From an uncultured Ectothiorhodospiraceae bacterium (lineage in GTDB: Bacteria > Pseudomonadota > Gammaproteobacteria > UBA9214), in contig CAMYMI010000002.1 of the NCBI GenBank assembly GCA_947259415.1, forward strand, positions 124,001 to 188,000: a stretch of DNA of 64,000 nucleotides, read 5' to 3'. The notes under the pieces were generated by a model. It was not told the origin of the DNA, ran no database searches, and saw nothing but the letters and a program-made list of their open reading frames with translations. Positions 7,261-14,315 of this stretch are shown one piece after another. Within the stretch, counting starts at the first letter, position 1. Every line of letters starts with the position of its first letter. The translations under genes were made by a program, and so were the position numbers.

Positions 7261-8295
7261 TTACGCGGGTACGCTGTCAATTCTCTCCCATTCAAAGACG
7301 GTATTGAGATTCACCGTCTCATTGATTATCTGACCATCGAACTCGCCATTGATGCGTACTGTTCCGACCAGATTGCCGCTGATGACGGTGCCGACCTCGC
7401 CAGATCCGGTTACGCCATAGGTTAGATTCGTTATGTTGACACTGATTTCCAGTCCTTCGAACTGGAACTCAGCCATGATGTCATTCTGGCTGAGCGCTTC
7501 AAACTGCTCCAGGTCATTTGGGACGGAAGACAACAGGGCCTGTTCGCTAAATTGAATATTATTGATCGAATCACTGACCGTGAGCAGCCAGGTACTGCCT
7601 TCCGCGATTGCGAAGTCGCCGATATTGACCCCGGAGGTATCGATATTCGGCACCCAGGCTAACGGGGCACCGTCAACCAGCACCGTGGTGTTCCCGCCGT
7701 TGAAATCAATCGAGATATCCAGGGTATCGAGCACACCATCGATACCGGTACCGTCAGTATTAAAGGCCACATTCATGAAGTCATAGAACGTGGCATCGAC
7801 GGTGTAATCATCGAACAACGTGGCCAGGTTGGCGTTAATGATCTCCTGCTGGGCTTCAATGAGCCCATCATCCAGGGCATCAACGTTTGCACTCCACGCC
7901 GCATACAATACGTCGAGGTCGCCATTATGGGCCAGGTACAGCGCCAGTGTCGTCAGAGGTGTGATATTGACCGTAATATTCTTTTCCGAGGCGAAGGAGT
8001 ACAGCACATCACCGCCACCATTAGGGACCACGCGCAGCAGGTAGGGGGGCGTCATGCCTTCAACCGAAACAGAAAACGAGCCATCGGTTTCTACGGGCAC
8101 ATTCACTTCAATACCATTACTGTCGGTAACATAGACAATCCCGTCAACGGGTGCTCCGGTCGCCGCCGTGCCGCCGAGGGAGCCACCAACACCGCCGCCG
8201 CCACCATCACCGCCACCACAGCCCGCCAGCAGGGCTGCGGTCACCAGGGACAGGATTAATACAGATAACCGGGAAATCAGCCTTTGCGCATTCAT
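7261..8295 (-). CDS. lipoprotein with Gly-rich linker, 344 aa
   Basis: A secreted lipoprotein of unknown role. Lipobox L-L-A-G-C puts the lipidated cysteine at residue 26, followed by a run of Gly and Asp (to about residue 42), as in many surface or outer-membrane lipoproteins. The following segment (about 45-120) reads as a carboxypeptidase-regulatory-like beta sandwich (V-P-V-E-T-D-G-S-F-S-V). The remainder is acidic and beta-rich with many Asn and Asp. AAGGAGAG precedes the ATG. It is monocistronic, between a hairpin and a REP-A unit. Confidence 0.8.
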   Translation of the reverse strand: MNAQRLISRLSVLILSLVTAALLAGCGGGDGGGGGVGGSLGGTAATGAPVDGIVYVTDSNGIEVNVPVETDGSFSVSVEGMTPPYLLRVVPNGGGDVLYSFASEKNITVNITPLTTLALYLAHNGDLDVLYAAWSANVDALDDGLIEAQQEIINANLATLFDDYTVDATFYDFMNVAFNTDGTGIDGVLDTLDISIDFNGGNTTVLVDGAPLAWVPNIDTSGVNIGDFAIAEGSTWLLTVSDSINNIQFSEQALLSSVPNDLEQFEALSQNDIMAEFQFEGLEISVNITNLTYGVTGSGEVGTVISGNLVGTVRINGEFDGQIINETVNLNTVFEWERIDSVPA

Positions 8296-8409
8296 GGTTA
8301 CTCTCCTTAAAATAATTGCCTACCCTCACTGCAAGATAGATTCTAAACAACAATATCTATCGTCCTGATCAGCCAAACATTGAGGATAGGGGCCTGAGAA
8401 TCGAAAATT

Positions 8410-8462
8410 GGGGTCAGATCCCAGTTTTCTCTAATATTAGGAAAAACTGGGATCTGACCCCG
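8410..8462. repeat. REP-A unit 4
   Basis: Near-perfect unit: GGGGTCAGATCCCAG, TAATATTA centre, CTGGGATCTGACCCC. It ends 12 bases before the ATG of the next gene, where a ribosome-binding site would be expected. Confidence 0.93.
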
Positions 8463-8473
8463 GTTATTTATTA

Positions 8474-9157
8474 ATGATAATGGTACGGAATATAAGAGTT
8501 ACCGTTGGGCTCTTACTAGGCGGCATCGTTGCTGGGCTACTGATGTTGGTACTTGGCATGAAGGGCCCTTTCTACCGAACAGAAGTTGTGAATCTGCCTG
8601 TAGACTTACAAACACCCTCGGAACATCAAGGCCGATTTACAGTGGATCGTTCGGAGGAGTACATGGTTGAAATCCACCTGAATACGGTCTTCACTAAAGA
8701 AAAGATGGATAAAATCCTTGGGAATTTTGTTGCGGGAGGTGGCGGAAATATAGATGTGTCATGGAAAGTTACTCTTGACGAGGCTGTTATTGCACAAGGT
8801 TCTATTACTCAATATGGCTATTCTCCTATACGGGGTGGAGGCCGTTCGGGATTAGCCATTGGTAGTTTCAGTGCCGAGAAAGGAAACGAATATACTTTAG
8901 ATATCGTTACAAAGAATAAGAGCATCGACTGGAACCAGGCAGATCCGTATATTGAGGTGGGGCTTCATCCTGCCAAGCTGGAGGGTTATCTGGTGTTGCA
9001 GATTTTTGGTCTCTTAATCGTATCCGCACTTGGAATAGTGTTAATGGTTATGACACTTATATTTTTTGTCGCTAAACGATATAAAAAACACGGGTCAGAT
9101 CCCGGTTATTTCAATTATGTTGGCGCTGAGCGAAAGAACAGAAAGATTAGTAAATAG
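8474..9157 (+). CDS. two-TM membrane protein, 227 aa
   Basis: Not recognised. One transmembrane helix at about residues 9-28 and another at about 175-203 enclose a beta-rich extracytoplasmic domain of roughly 145 residues containing a Gly-rich loop. No ribosome-binding site is seen before the ATG, because REP-A unit 4 occupies that place; ATG 8480 is an alternative. The 3' end is unusual: a half REP-A unit (GGGTCAGATCCCGG at 9092) is read in frame and gives G-S-D-P-G-Y, so the last 20 or so residues probably derive from a repeat insertion. It overlaps the next gene by 41 bases. Confidence 0.6.
   Translation: MIMVRNIRVTVGLLLGGIVAGLLMLVLGMKGPFYRTEVVNLPVDLQTPSEHQGRFTVDRSEEYMVEIHLNTVFTKEKMDKILGNFVAGGGGNIDVSWKVTLDEAVIAQGSITQYGYSPIRGGGRSGLAIGSFSAEKGNEYTLDIVTKNKSIDWNQADPYIEVGLHPAKLEGYLVLQIFGLLIVSALGIVLMVMTLIFFVAKRYKKHGSDPGYFNYVGAERKNRKISK
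9090..9110. repeat. REP-A half unit inside a coding end
   Basis: Only the left arm (GGGTCAGATCCCGG, then TTATT) is present and it lies within the open frame of the two-TM protein gene. It also provides sequence just upstream of the next ATG at 9117. Confidence 0.85.
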
Positions 9158-9437
9158 TGTATTCACTGATCAGGCGGATAGAAATATTATTCGGTCGATG
9201 TTAGTCAATGAATGTGGAAATGGCGTGCCGTTCTGCGAGAAGTCAAGTCCAGAAGAAATGGACAGGATTAGATTCTCTGTAATAAAGCTAAGTGAAGGAG
9301 ACATGAAGAAATTTGAGAGTGCCATCAAACTAGCGAATGTGGACTGGCGCGATTTATTTATGTCGGCTGGTTTTGGTTATGATGTCGATGCGCATAACGA
9401 ATGGTATAGACAAATAATTGGAAAGAATAAAGTATAG
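9117..9437 (+). CDS. hypothetical protein, 106 aa
   Basis: Not recognised. A small acidic soluble protein with no signal peptide. ATG 9117 is chosen because the frame upstream is made of the preceding gene and the REP-A half unit. It has two Cys (about residues 33 and 39) and an aromatic C-terminal half with W-R-D-L-F-M and N-E-W-Y. It overlaps the two-TM gene by 41 bases, and its TAG stop abuts REP-A unit 6. Confidence 0.5.
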   Translation: MLALSERTERLVNSVFTDQADRNIIRSMLVNECGNGVPFCEKSSPEEMDRIRFSVIKLSEGDMKKFESAIKLANVDWRDLFMSAGFGYDVDAHNEWYRQIIGKNKV

Positions 9438-9489
9438 GGATCAGATCCCGGTATTCCCTGATATTACTAACAACCAGGATTTAACCCGA
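9437..9489. repeat. REP-A unit 6
   Basis: Left arm GGGATCAGATCCCGG, centre TGATATTACTAA, right arm CCAGGATTTAACCCG with two changes. It starts at the last base of the previous gene's stop codon and ends 11 bases before the next ATG. Confidence 0.85.
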
Positions 9490-9500
9490 GTTATCTCTCA

Positions 9501-9845
9501 ATGAACAAGAAACCGGACACCGGGCGCAATCCAAGCCTGAAAGATCTCAGAGAAGCAGATCGGGTTTCTCAGCTTCACCCAACCCAGCAAAAAGATCACC
9601 CATCAGCCATTCCAGCTGATCCGAGCAAGCTGGATCACATCAATACATACGGATCTCTTCCGGAGTACTATATTGATCAAGCGTTTATATGTCGGTTGTG
9701 CGGAAAGAGGGAGATCTGGCGTGCAAGGGATCAGAAGTGGTACTACGAAGAAGCCAAAGGCCATATCGATGCCATCGCCGTAGAATGTCATGATTGCCGC
9801 AAGGTGAAGAAACAGAACAAACAGGAATCAGATCCCGGTTATTAA
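9501..9845 (+). CDS. zinc-ribbon domain protein, 114 aa
   Basis: A small cytoplasmic protein with a single zinc ribbon: C64-xx-C67 and C96-xx-C99, separated by an aromatic Trp/Tyr-rich segment. This matches the 'probable zinc-ribbon' family of short bacterial proteins; the function is not known. The first 50 residues look unstructured and polar. The last six residues (E-S-D-P-G-Y) and the stop codon come from a half REP-A unit at 9824-9844, so the native C terminus was probably different. Confidence 0.7.
   Translation: MNKKPDTGRNPSLKDLREADRVSQLHPTQQKDHPSAIPADPSKLDHINTYGSLPEYYIDQAFICRLCGKREIWRARDQKWYYEEAKGHIDAIAVECHDCRKVKKQNKQESDPGY
9824..9844. repeat. REP-A half unit supplying a gene end
   Basis: Left arm GGAATCAGATCCCGG plus TTATTAA. 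It encodes E-S-D-P-G-Y and the TAA stop of the zinc-ribbon protein, and ends three bases before the next ATG. Confidence 0.8.
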
Positions 9846-9847
9846 CT

Positions 9848-10264
9848 ATGCATAAGTGGAATAGAACGAACACACTGGCGACAGGCATTCTGGCCCTGAC
9901 AGTGTTCAACACGGCCTATGCTGATGATGTAAAGATTCTTGCCGCAGAATTTCACAGCAGTGGCGGCAGCCGTTGGTCGGTGAACGTGACCCTCAAACAT
10001 GGTGACACGGGTTGGGATCACTACGCGGATAACTGGCGGGTAGTGGATGACAAGGGCAACATGCTGGGCGACCGGGTGCTCTACCACCCCCATGTCAACG
10101 AACAGCCCTTTACCCGTAGCTTGGGAGGCGTGAAGGTGCCGGATGGCATTACGACCGTTTACATCGAGGCCCACGACAAGGTACACGGCTGGACTCCGAA
10201 CCGGCTGAAGGTGGATCTGAACAAGACCACCGGCGGGCGTTTGAGGGTCGAGGCGGAAGAATAG
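9848..10264 (+). CDS. small periplasmic hypothetical protein, 138 aa
   Basis: Signal peptide at residues 1-25 ending T-A-Y-A before D-D-V. The mature part of about 113 residues is Trp- and His-containing and beta-rich (R-W-S-V-N-V-T-L, N-W-R-V-V-D-D-K-G-N, V-Y-I-E-A-H-D), like a small Ig- or cupredoxin-type sandwich. No family name is assigned. ATG 9848 is chosen over 9794 because the signal peptide starts there. Its TAG stop shares its last base with REP-A unit 8. Confidence 0.65.
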   Translation: MHKWNRTNTLATGILALTVFNTAYADDVKILAAEFHSSGGSRWSVNVTLKHGDTGWDHYADNWRVVDDKGNMLGDRVLYHPHVNEQPFTRSLGGVKVPDGITTVYIEAHDKVHGWTPNRLKVDLNKTTGGRLRVEAEE

Positions 10265-10315
10265 GGGTCAGATCCCAATTTTCCCTAATATTATTGAAAA
10301 CCGGGATCTGACCCC
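10264..10315. repeat. REP-A unit 8
   Basis: GGGGTCAGATCCCAA, TAATATTATTG centre, CCGGGATCTGACCCC. It begins on the last base of the preceding stop codon. Confidence 0.92.
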
Positions 10316-10339
10316 AGTTATTCAGGTTGGTAAGCGCGT

Positions 10340-11356
10340 TTGTTATTCCTGACTTGGTACACGGTTGTCCCCCTTGTGTTCGTGTTCGGCTGCCTCGTGC
10401 AGTCCCTGCGCAAGCCGGGCACCTTCTGGCGGCGGGCCGGTATCTACGGTCTGCTGGCCTACCTGATCGCGTTCACACTCGGCGCCTTCGCCATCCTGGA
10501 ATCGCGCAGCTCGACCTCGGGCATCGGGTTTATGTTTCTTCCCCTGATCGCTGTGGTGCCCGGTGTGCTAGGCTTCGGCCTCGGGGTGGCCCAGTATTAC
10601 CTCAGTATTTCAAGAAAAAACGAGCGCCCGACCACCTGGCCGCTACTCGGGATGGCTGTTACCCTGGTTGGACTGGTCGGGGTGCTCACGGTCCAGCTCT
10701 ACGGTTGGTACGATACCCGCCAGCTCAACCAGTCGCGGGATCAGGAGGTGGAACGCCAGCGTGAGGCGATACAGGCCAACAAGCACTCACTGGTCGAAAA
10801 GCTGGCCGCCGCACCGGGTCGCGAGGCGCAGATCATCGAACAGCTAGCGGCCGGAACGGATGAGCGCACCTGGCTGATACCGCTGGCATCGAATCCACAT
10901 GCCTCCGCCCTGACCCTGGACCGACTGAGTCAGTCGACGGATTTCGGTGTCGCCCTGAGCGCATTACGTCATGTCAATGTGCCGGCCGAGGCTATCGTGC
11001 GGCTCTATCGGACCCACAGTTATCCCGACTATTTCTTCTCCACTATGGCAGGCAACGCCAATACTCCCGCCTGGCTACTGGCCGAGCTGTATCATAAGCG
11101 CGCGCAGAATTACGGCATTGCCCCGGGGTTGGCGGGAAATCCGAACACGCCGGCCGACCTTCTCGATGCACTACTCGCCGGTGCAGACCGGCGTACATTG
11201 AAACGAATGGTTGAGAACCCAGCGCTCAGCTGTGTTCAGCTACACGAAGTCAGTGTCCGGTTGCAGGATGAGAAGATGGGCAGCCTGGACAAGGGCCTGG
11301 CAAAAGCCCTGGCCCGTTGTAAAGAACAGGGGACGGATTTATTTATTCCTAAATAG
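10340..11356 (+). CDS. membrane protein with HEAT/LRV-like C-terminal domain, 338 aa
   Basis: Three hydrophobic segments occupy roughly residues 5-22, 30-52 and 58-85, with a fourth at 95-115. A charged helix (R-D-Q-E-V-E-R-Q-R-E) leads into a soluble domain of about 200 residues with repeated N-P-x-x-P/T-P units (L-A-S-N-P-H-A-S, M-A-G-N-A-N-T-P, L-A-G-N-P-N-T-P), suggesting a leucine-rich-repeat-variant solenoid. The start is TTG and uncertain; no good ribosome-binding site is visible because REP-A unit 8 lies just upstream. Function unknown. Confidence 0.6.
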   Translation: MLFLTWYTVVPLVFVFGCLVQSLRKPGTFWRRAGIYGLLAYLIAFTLGAFAILESRSSTSGIGFMFLPLIAVVPGVLGFGLGVAQYYLSISRKNERPTTWPLLGMAVTLVGLVGVLTVQLYGWYDTRQLNQSRDQEVERQREAIQANKHSLVEKLAAAPGREAQIIEQLAAGTDERTWLIPLASNPHASALTLDRLSQSTDFGVALSALRHVNVPAEAIVRLYRTHSYPDYFFSTMAGNANTPAWLLAELYHKRAQNYGIAPGLAGNPNTPADLLDALLAGADRRTLKRMVENPALSCVQLHEVSVRLQDEKMGSLDKGLAKALARCKEQGTDLFIPK

Positions 11357-11384
11357 ATAAGCTCTGACACTATTTATTCTCACC

Positions 11385-11681
11385 ATGTCTGATCCAGCTA
11401 TCTTCATCTCATTGCTTACCATCGACCTGAGGATTCCTTGGGCCCAGTCCCTGAAGGACAAGCGCAGCGCCGTGCGCGGTCTGAAGGATCGCCTGCGGTC
11501 CCGTTTCAACGCCTCGGTTGCCGAGGTGGCCTATCAGGACAAATGGCAGCGGGCGGTCATAGCGGTCTGTATGCTGGATAGTGACAGACGCCGGCTGGAA
11601 TCGGACATGGCCAGGGTCCGCCAGCTGTGCGAAGAGGCCCAGGACCTGCAGATTGCCGATATCCATCAACAATGGCTGTAA
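11385..11681 (+). CDS. DUF503 family protein
   Basis: A 98-aa protein of the DUF503 (YlxP-like) family, recognisable from L-K-D-K-R-S-A-V-R-G-L-K-D-R-L and the A-E-V-A-Y-Q-D-K-W-Q-R-A motif. Family members are small ferredoxin-fold proteins often found near rbfA and infB; one homologue has been linked to ribosome maturation, but the role is not settled. Here it is away from that cluster, 28 bases after an unrelated membrane-protein gene and followed by REP-A unit 9. Confidence 0.8.
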   Translation: MSDPAIFISLLTIDLRIPWAQSLKDKRSAVRGLKDRLRSRFNASVAEVAYQDKWQRAVIAVCMLDSDRRRLESDMARVRQLCEEAQDLQIADIHQQWL

Positions 11682-11698
11682 GAGCAAAACCCGTAAAA

Positions 11699-11752
11699 CC
11701 CGGGTCAGATCCCAGTTTTCACTAATATTAGGGAAAACCGGGATCTGACCCC
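11699..11752. repeat. REP-A unit 9, overlapping the ftsH-like 3' end
   Basis: GGGTCAGATCCCAG, TAATATTA centre, CCGGGATCTGACCCC. Read on the minus strand, its right half continues the FtsH-like frame as G-S-D-P-G-F-P, and the stop TAA lies in the palindrome centre. Confidence 0.93.
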
Positions 11753-13620
11753 GTTTTTTTCTGGTCTACCGGACCGAGACAGTGTTCGATCTGCTCGCGA
11801 TGCAGGGTTTCGTTTTCCTTGAGGGTCTTGATCAGGTGCTCAAGTTCGGCCTTGTGTTCCTTGATCACCGTCTGGGCACGCTGCTCCGCTTGTTGCAACA
11901 GCGTCTGTACCGCATGATCTACTGCCTCGGCGGAGTGCTCACTGTAGCGACGCGGCTGTGCGATCTCCCGCCCCAGGAAGGGATGTTCTTCGCTTTCCCG
12001 CAAATCCACCGGTCCGATCTCCTCGGACATGCCCCAGCGACCGACCATGGCACGGGCCAGTGAGGTGGCCTGCTGGATGTCATCATCGGCGCCGCTGCTC
12101 ACTGTATCGAGCAGGGCCTTCTCGGCGGCGCGTCCCCCGAGGATGACCGCCAGCCTGTCGCGGAGATATTCCTCCGGCAGGGTATGGCGTTCCTCTTCAG
12201 GCAGCTGCTGGGTACCACCAAGTGCACGTCCGCGCGGGATGATGGTCACCTTGTACAGGGGATCTGCGTTAGGCAGGAAATAGGCGACCAGCGTATGACC
12301 GGCTTCATGGACGGCGAGACGATGCCGCTCTTCCGGCTGGATTGCCATGGTCCGCACGGTGCCCAGCAGAAGCTTGTCACGTGATTCCTCGAAGTCCTGC
12401 ATCTTGACCTCGGTGCGTTTCTTTCTGGCGGCGAGCATGGCCGACTCGTTCACCAGATTCTTGATATCCGCTCCGGAAAAGCCCGGTGTGCCGGCAGCGA
12501 TCTTGTCGAGATCGACATCGTCGGCGAGCGGCACCTTGCGGATATGGACCTTGAGAATGGCTACACGGTCCTGGCGATCCGGCAAATCCAGGATGACATG
12601 CCGGTCAAAGCGACCCGGCCTCAGCAGGGCAGGGTCCAGGACATCCGGGCGATTGGTGGCCGCCAGTACAATCACGGCCTCGTGTCCGGAGAACCCGTCC
12701 ATTTCCGCCAGGATCTGGTTCAGGGTCTGTTCGCGTTCATCATGGCCGCCGCCCAGCCCGGTGCCGCGGGTACGTCCGACGCTGTCCAGTTCGTCGACGA
12801 ACACGATGCTGGGGGCATTCTTCTTTGCCGCCTCGAACAGGTTGCGCACCCGTGCGGCACCGACACCGACAAATACTTCAATGAATTCGGACCCGGAAAT
12901 CGAGAAGAACGGCACCCCGGCTTCCCCAGCCAGTGCACGTGCCAGCAGGGTCTTGCCGGTACCGGGTGCCCCCATCAACAATACGCCACGCGGTGCTTCC
13001 GCGCCGAGTTTCTGGAAGTCCTCGGGATGTTTGAGGAACTCGACCAGCTCGGTCACTTCCCGCTTGGCATTCTCCTGGCCGGCCACATCGTCAAAACTGA
13101 CCTCCGGGACTTTCGCTTCCTTTGCAGGGGCCTCGAGAAACTTTTTCAGTTCGCCCGGCCCGCCCAGTCGCCCGCCCATCGCGCGCGATGCGCGATAGAA
13201 CAACCAGTAGAAAAACCCGATCAGGATGACCCACGGGAGAAATGAAAACAGTAGCGCGTCACCGCGGCCCCGGTCCTCGTCAGCGATAGAGACCTTGACG
13301 CCCTGCGACTCGAGTAAAGGCAGCAGGGTCTCGTCACCAAATGACGGGATGCGGGTGATGAATCGCCGTGCAATCTCACGTTGCGGGCCGATCTCTTCGG
13401 GCGAGTGGAGTGTCCCCTCGATGGTATAGCCGCGTAGCTGCAATTCCTCCACGCGGCCCGCTCCGGCAAGCTCCTTGAACCGGGTATACGAAATTTCATA
13501 TCCCGGTTCCCGGGGGGTGATCTGCTGAAAAGACAGATAAATCAGCGCCAATATGAAACCGACCAGCACATAAGGCGCCCACGGCGGGAATTGCGGCTGT
13601 TTGTCGGGTTCACCGTTCAT
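11728..13620 (-). CDS. ftsH: FtsH-type ATP-dependent zinc metalloprotease
   Basis: A 630-aa membrane AAA+ protease. Transmembrane helices at about residues 15-33 and 128-145 enclose a periplasmic domain. Walker A G-A-P-G-T-G-K-T is near 215, Walker B I-V-F-V-D-E near 275, the second region of homology N-R-P-D-V-L-D near 325, and the zinc site H-E-A-G-H near 437. It would extract and degrade membrane and regulatory proteins. Context (no rrmJ/yhbY or folP/glmM) suggests a second copy rather than the housekeeping ftsH. The C terminus G-S-D-P-G-F-P is encoded by REP-A unit 9, so the natural tail was altered by that repeat. ATG 13620 gives the expected length. Confidence 0.9.
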   Translation of the reverse strand: MNGEPDKQPQFPPWAPYVLVGFILALIYLSFQQITPREPGYEISYTRFKELAGAGRVEELQLRGYTIEGTLHSPEEIGPQREIARRFITRIPSFGDETLLPLLESQGVKVSIADEDRGRGDALLFSFLPWVILIGFFYWLFYRASRAMGGRLGGPGELKKFLEAPAKEAKVPEVSFDDVAGQENAKREVTELVEFLKHPEDFQKLGAEAPRGVLLMGAPGTGKTLLARALAGEAGVPFFSISGSEFIEVFVGVGAARVRNLFEAAKKNAPSIVFVDELDSVGRTRGTGLGGGHDEREQTLNQILAEMDGFSGHEAVIVLAATNRPDVLDPALLRPGRFDRHVILDLPDRQDRVAILKVHIRKVPLADDVDLDKIAAGTPGFSGADIKNLVNESAMLAARKKRTEVKMQDFEESRDKLLLGTVRTMAIQPEERHRLAVHEAGHTLVAYFLPNADPLYKVTIIPRGRALGGTQQLPEEERHTLPEEYLRDRLAVILGGRAAEKALLDTVSSGADDDIQQATSLARAMVGRWGMSEEIGPVDLRESEEHPFLGREIAQPRRYSEHSAEAVDHAVQTLLQQAEQRAQTVIKEHKAELEHLIKTLKENETLHREQIEHCLGPVDQKKTGSDPGFP

Positions 13621-13861
13621 CTTTGCTACCAGCGTATATTATTGCATAGCGTATCTTGCATAGCCGTGGCGTGCCAGCTCTGGATAGAGAAATTCGGATA
13701 TCCCACGGTTTGATCGAGTGAGGGAACAACAGGCGCGCTGCCGGCGCACCGGGATACTGCGGTGATGGCAATTCCGGATGCAGGCTGAAAGTGGTTGAAT
13801 ATCATAGTGGCTATTGAGTCTGATAACATCAACTATTACTGGTGATACGGGGGGCAGGGTT

Positions 13862-14134
13862 ATGCCTTTATCAATCGAAGAGCTTGCAGCGGCGCGGGAG
13901 GCGGCGGCTGCACTTCTGGATGACATTGGCCTCGAGGCTCATCTCTTTGAGATCGAGCCGCATGAGGGGGAGTGGGAGCTCGTTGTCGAGTGTGCCATCG
14001 ATGCGGGATGGACGACCATCAAGCTGCTCGTGGAGAAGGAACAGCTGCTCGCCAGTCGTGACGATACCCGGGTACGCGCGTCCTTGCTTCAAAACTGGGG
14101 TGAGAAACTTGCGGCCTGCAAGCGGCAGGAATAA
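13862..14134 (+). CDS. hypothetical protein, 90 aa
   Basis: Not recognised. A small acidic protein, rich in Ala, Leu and Glu, with helix-strand-strand-helix character (E-W-E-L-V-V-E-C, T-T-I-K-L-L-V). ATG 13862 is preceded by GGGGGGCAGGG. No signal peptide. It is divergent from the FtsH-like gene across a 240-base gap and is followed within three bases by REP-A unit 10. Confidence 0.6.
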   Translation: MPLSIEELAAAREAAAALLDDIGLEAHLFEIEPHEGEWELVVECAIDAGWTTIKLLVEKEQLLASRDDTRVRASLLQNWGEKLAACKRQE

Positions 14135-14136
14135 TC

Positions 14137-14190
14137 GGGGTCAGATTCCAGTTTCCCCTAATATTAGAGGAAACTGGGATCTGACCCCGG
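14137..14190. repeat. REP-A unit 10, last before the CsgG island
   Basis: GGGGTCAGATTCCAG, TAATATTAGAG centre, CTGGGATCTGACCCC. No further REP-A copy is seen until 31376, so this unit marks the edge of the repeat-rich zone. Confidence 0.92.
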
Positions 14191-14315
14191 TTTTTGAATG
14201 TTTGACCACATCCTTCAGGAGGCATGGTCTCATGCGCATCATCCAGCGGCGAGCGCCCCTCAACCCCGGGTGAACAGAATGTCCGGCAAATTATACTCGG
14301 AGGGAATCTACTGTA

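Noticed and set aside
9066-9116. Upstream start for the 106-aa hypothetical protein
   Set aside because: It lies inside the previous gene and the REP-A half unit; ATG 9117 gives the more natural protein.
4829-14190. CRISPR array
   Set aside because: The repeated palindromes are spread at gene borders with variable, kilobase spacing and show arm wear; there are no regular spacers and no cas genes.
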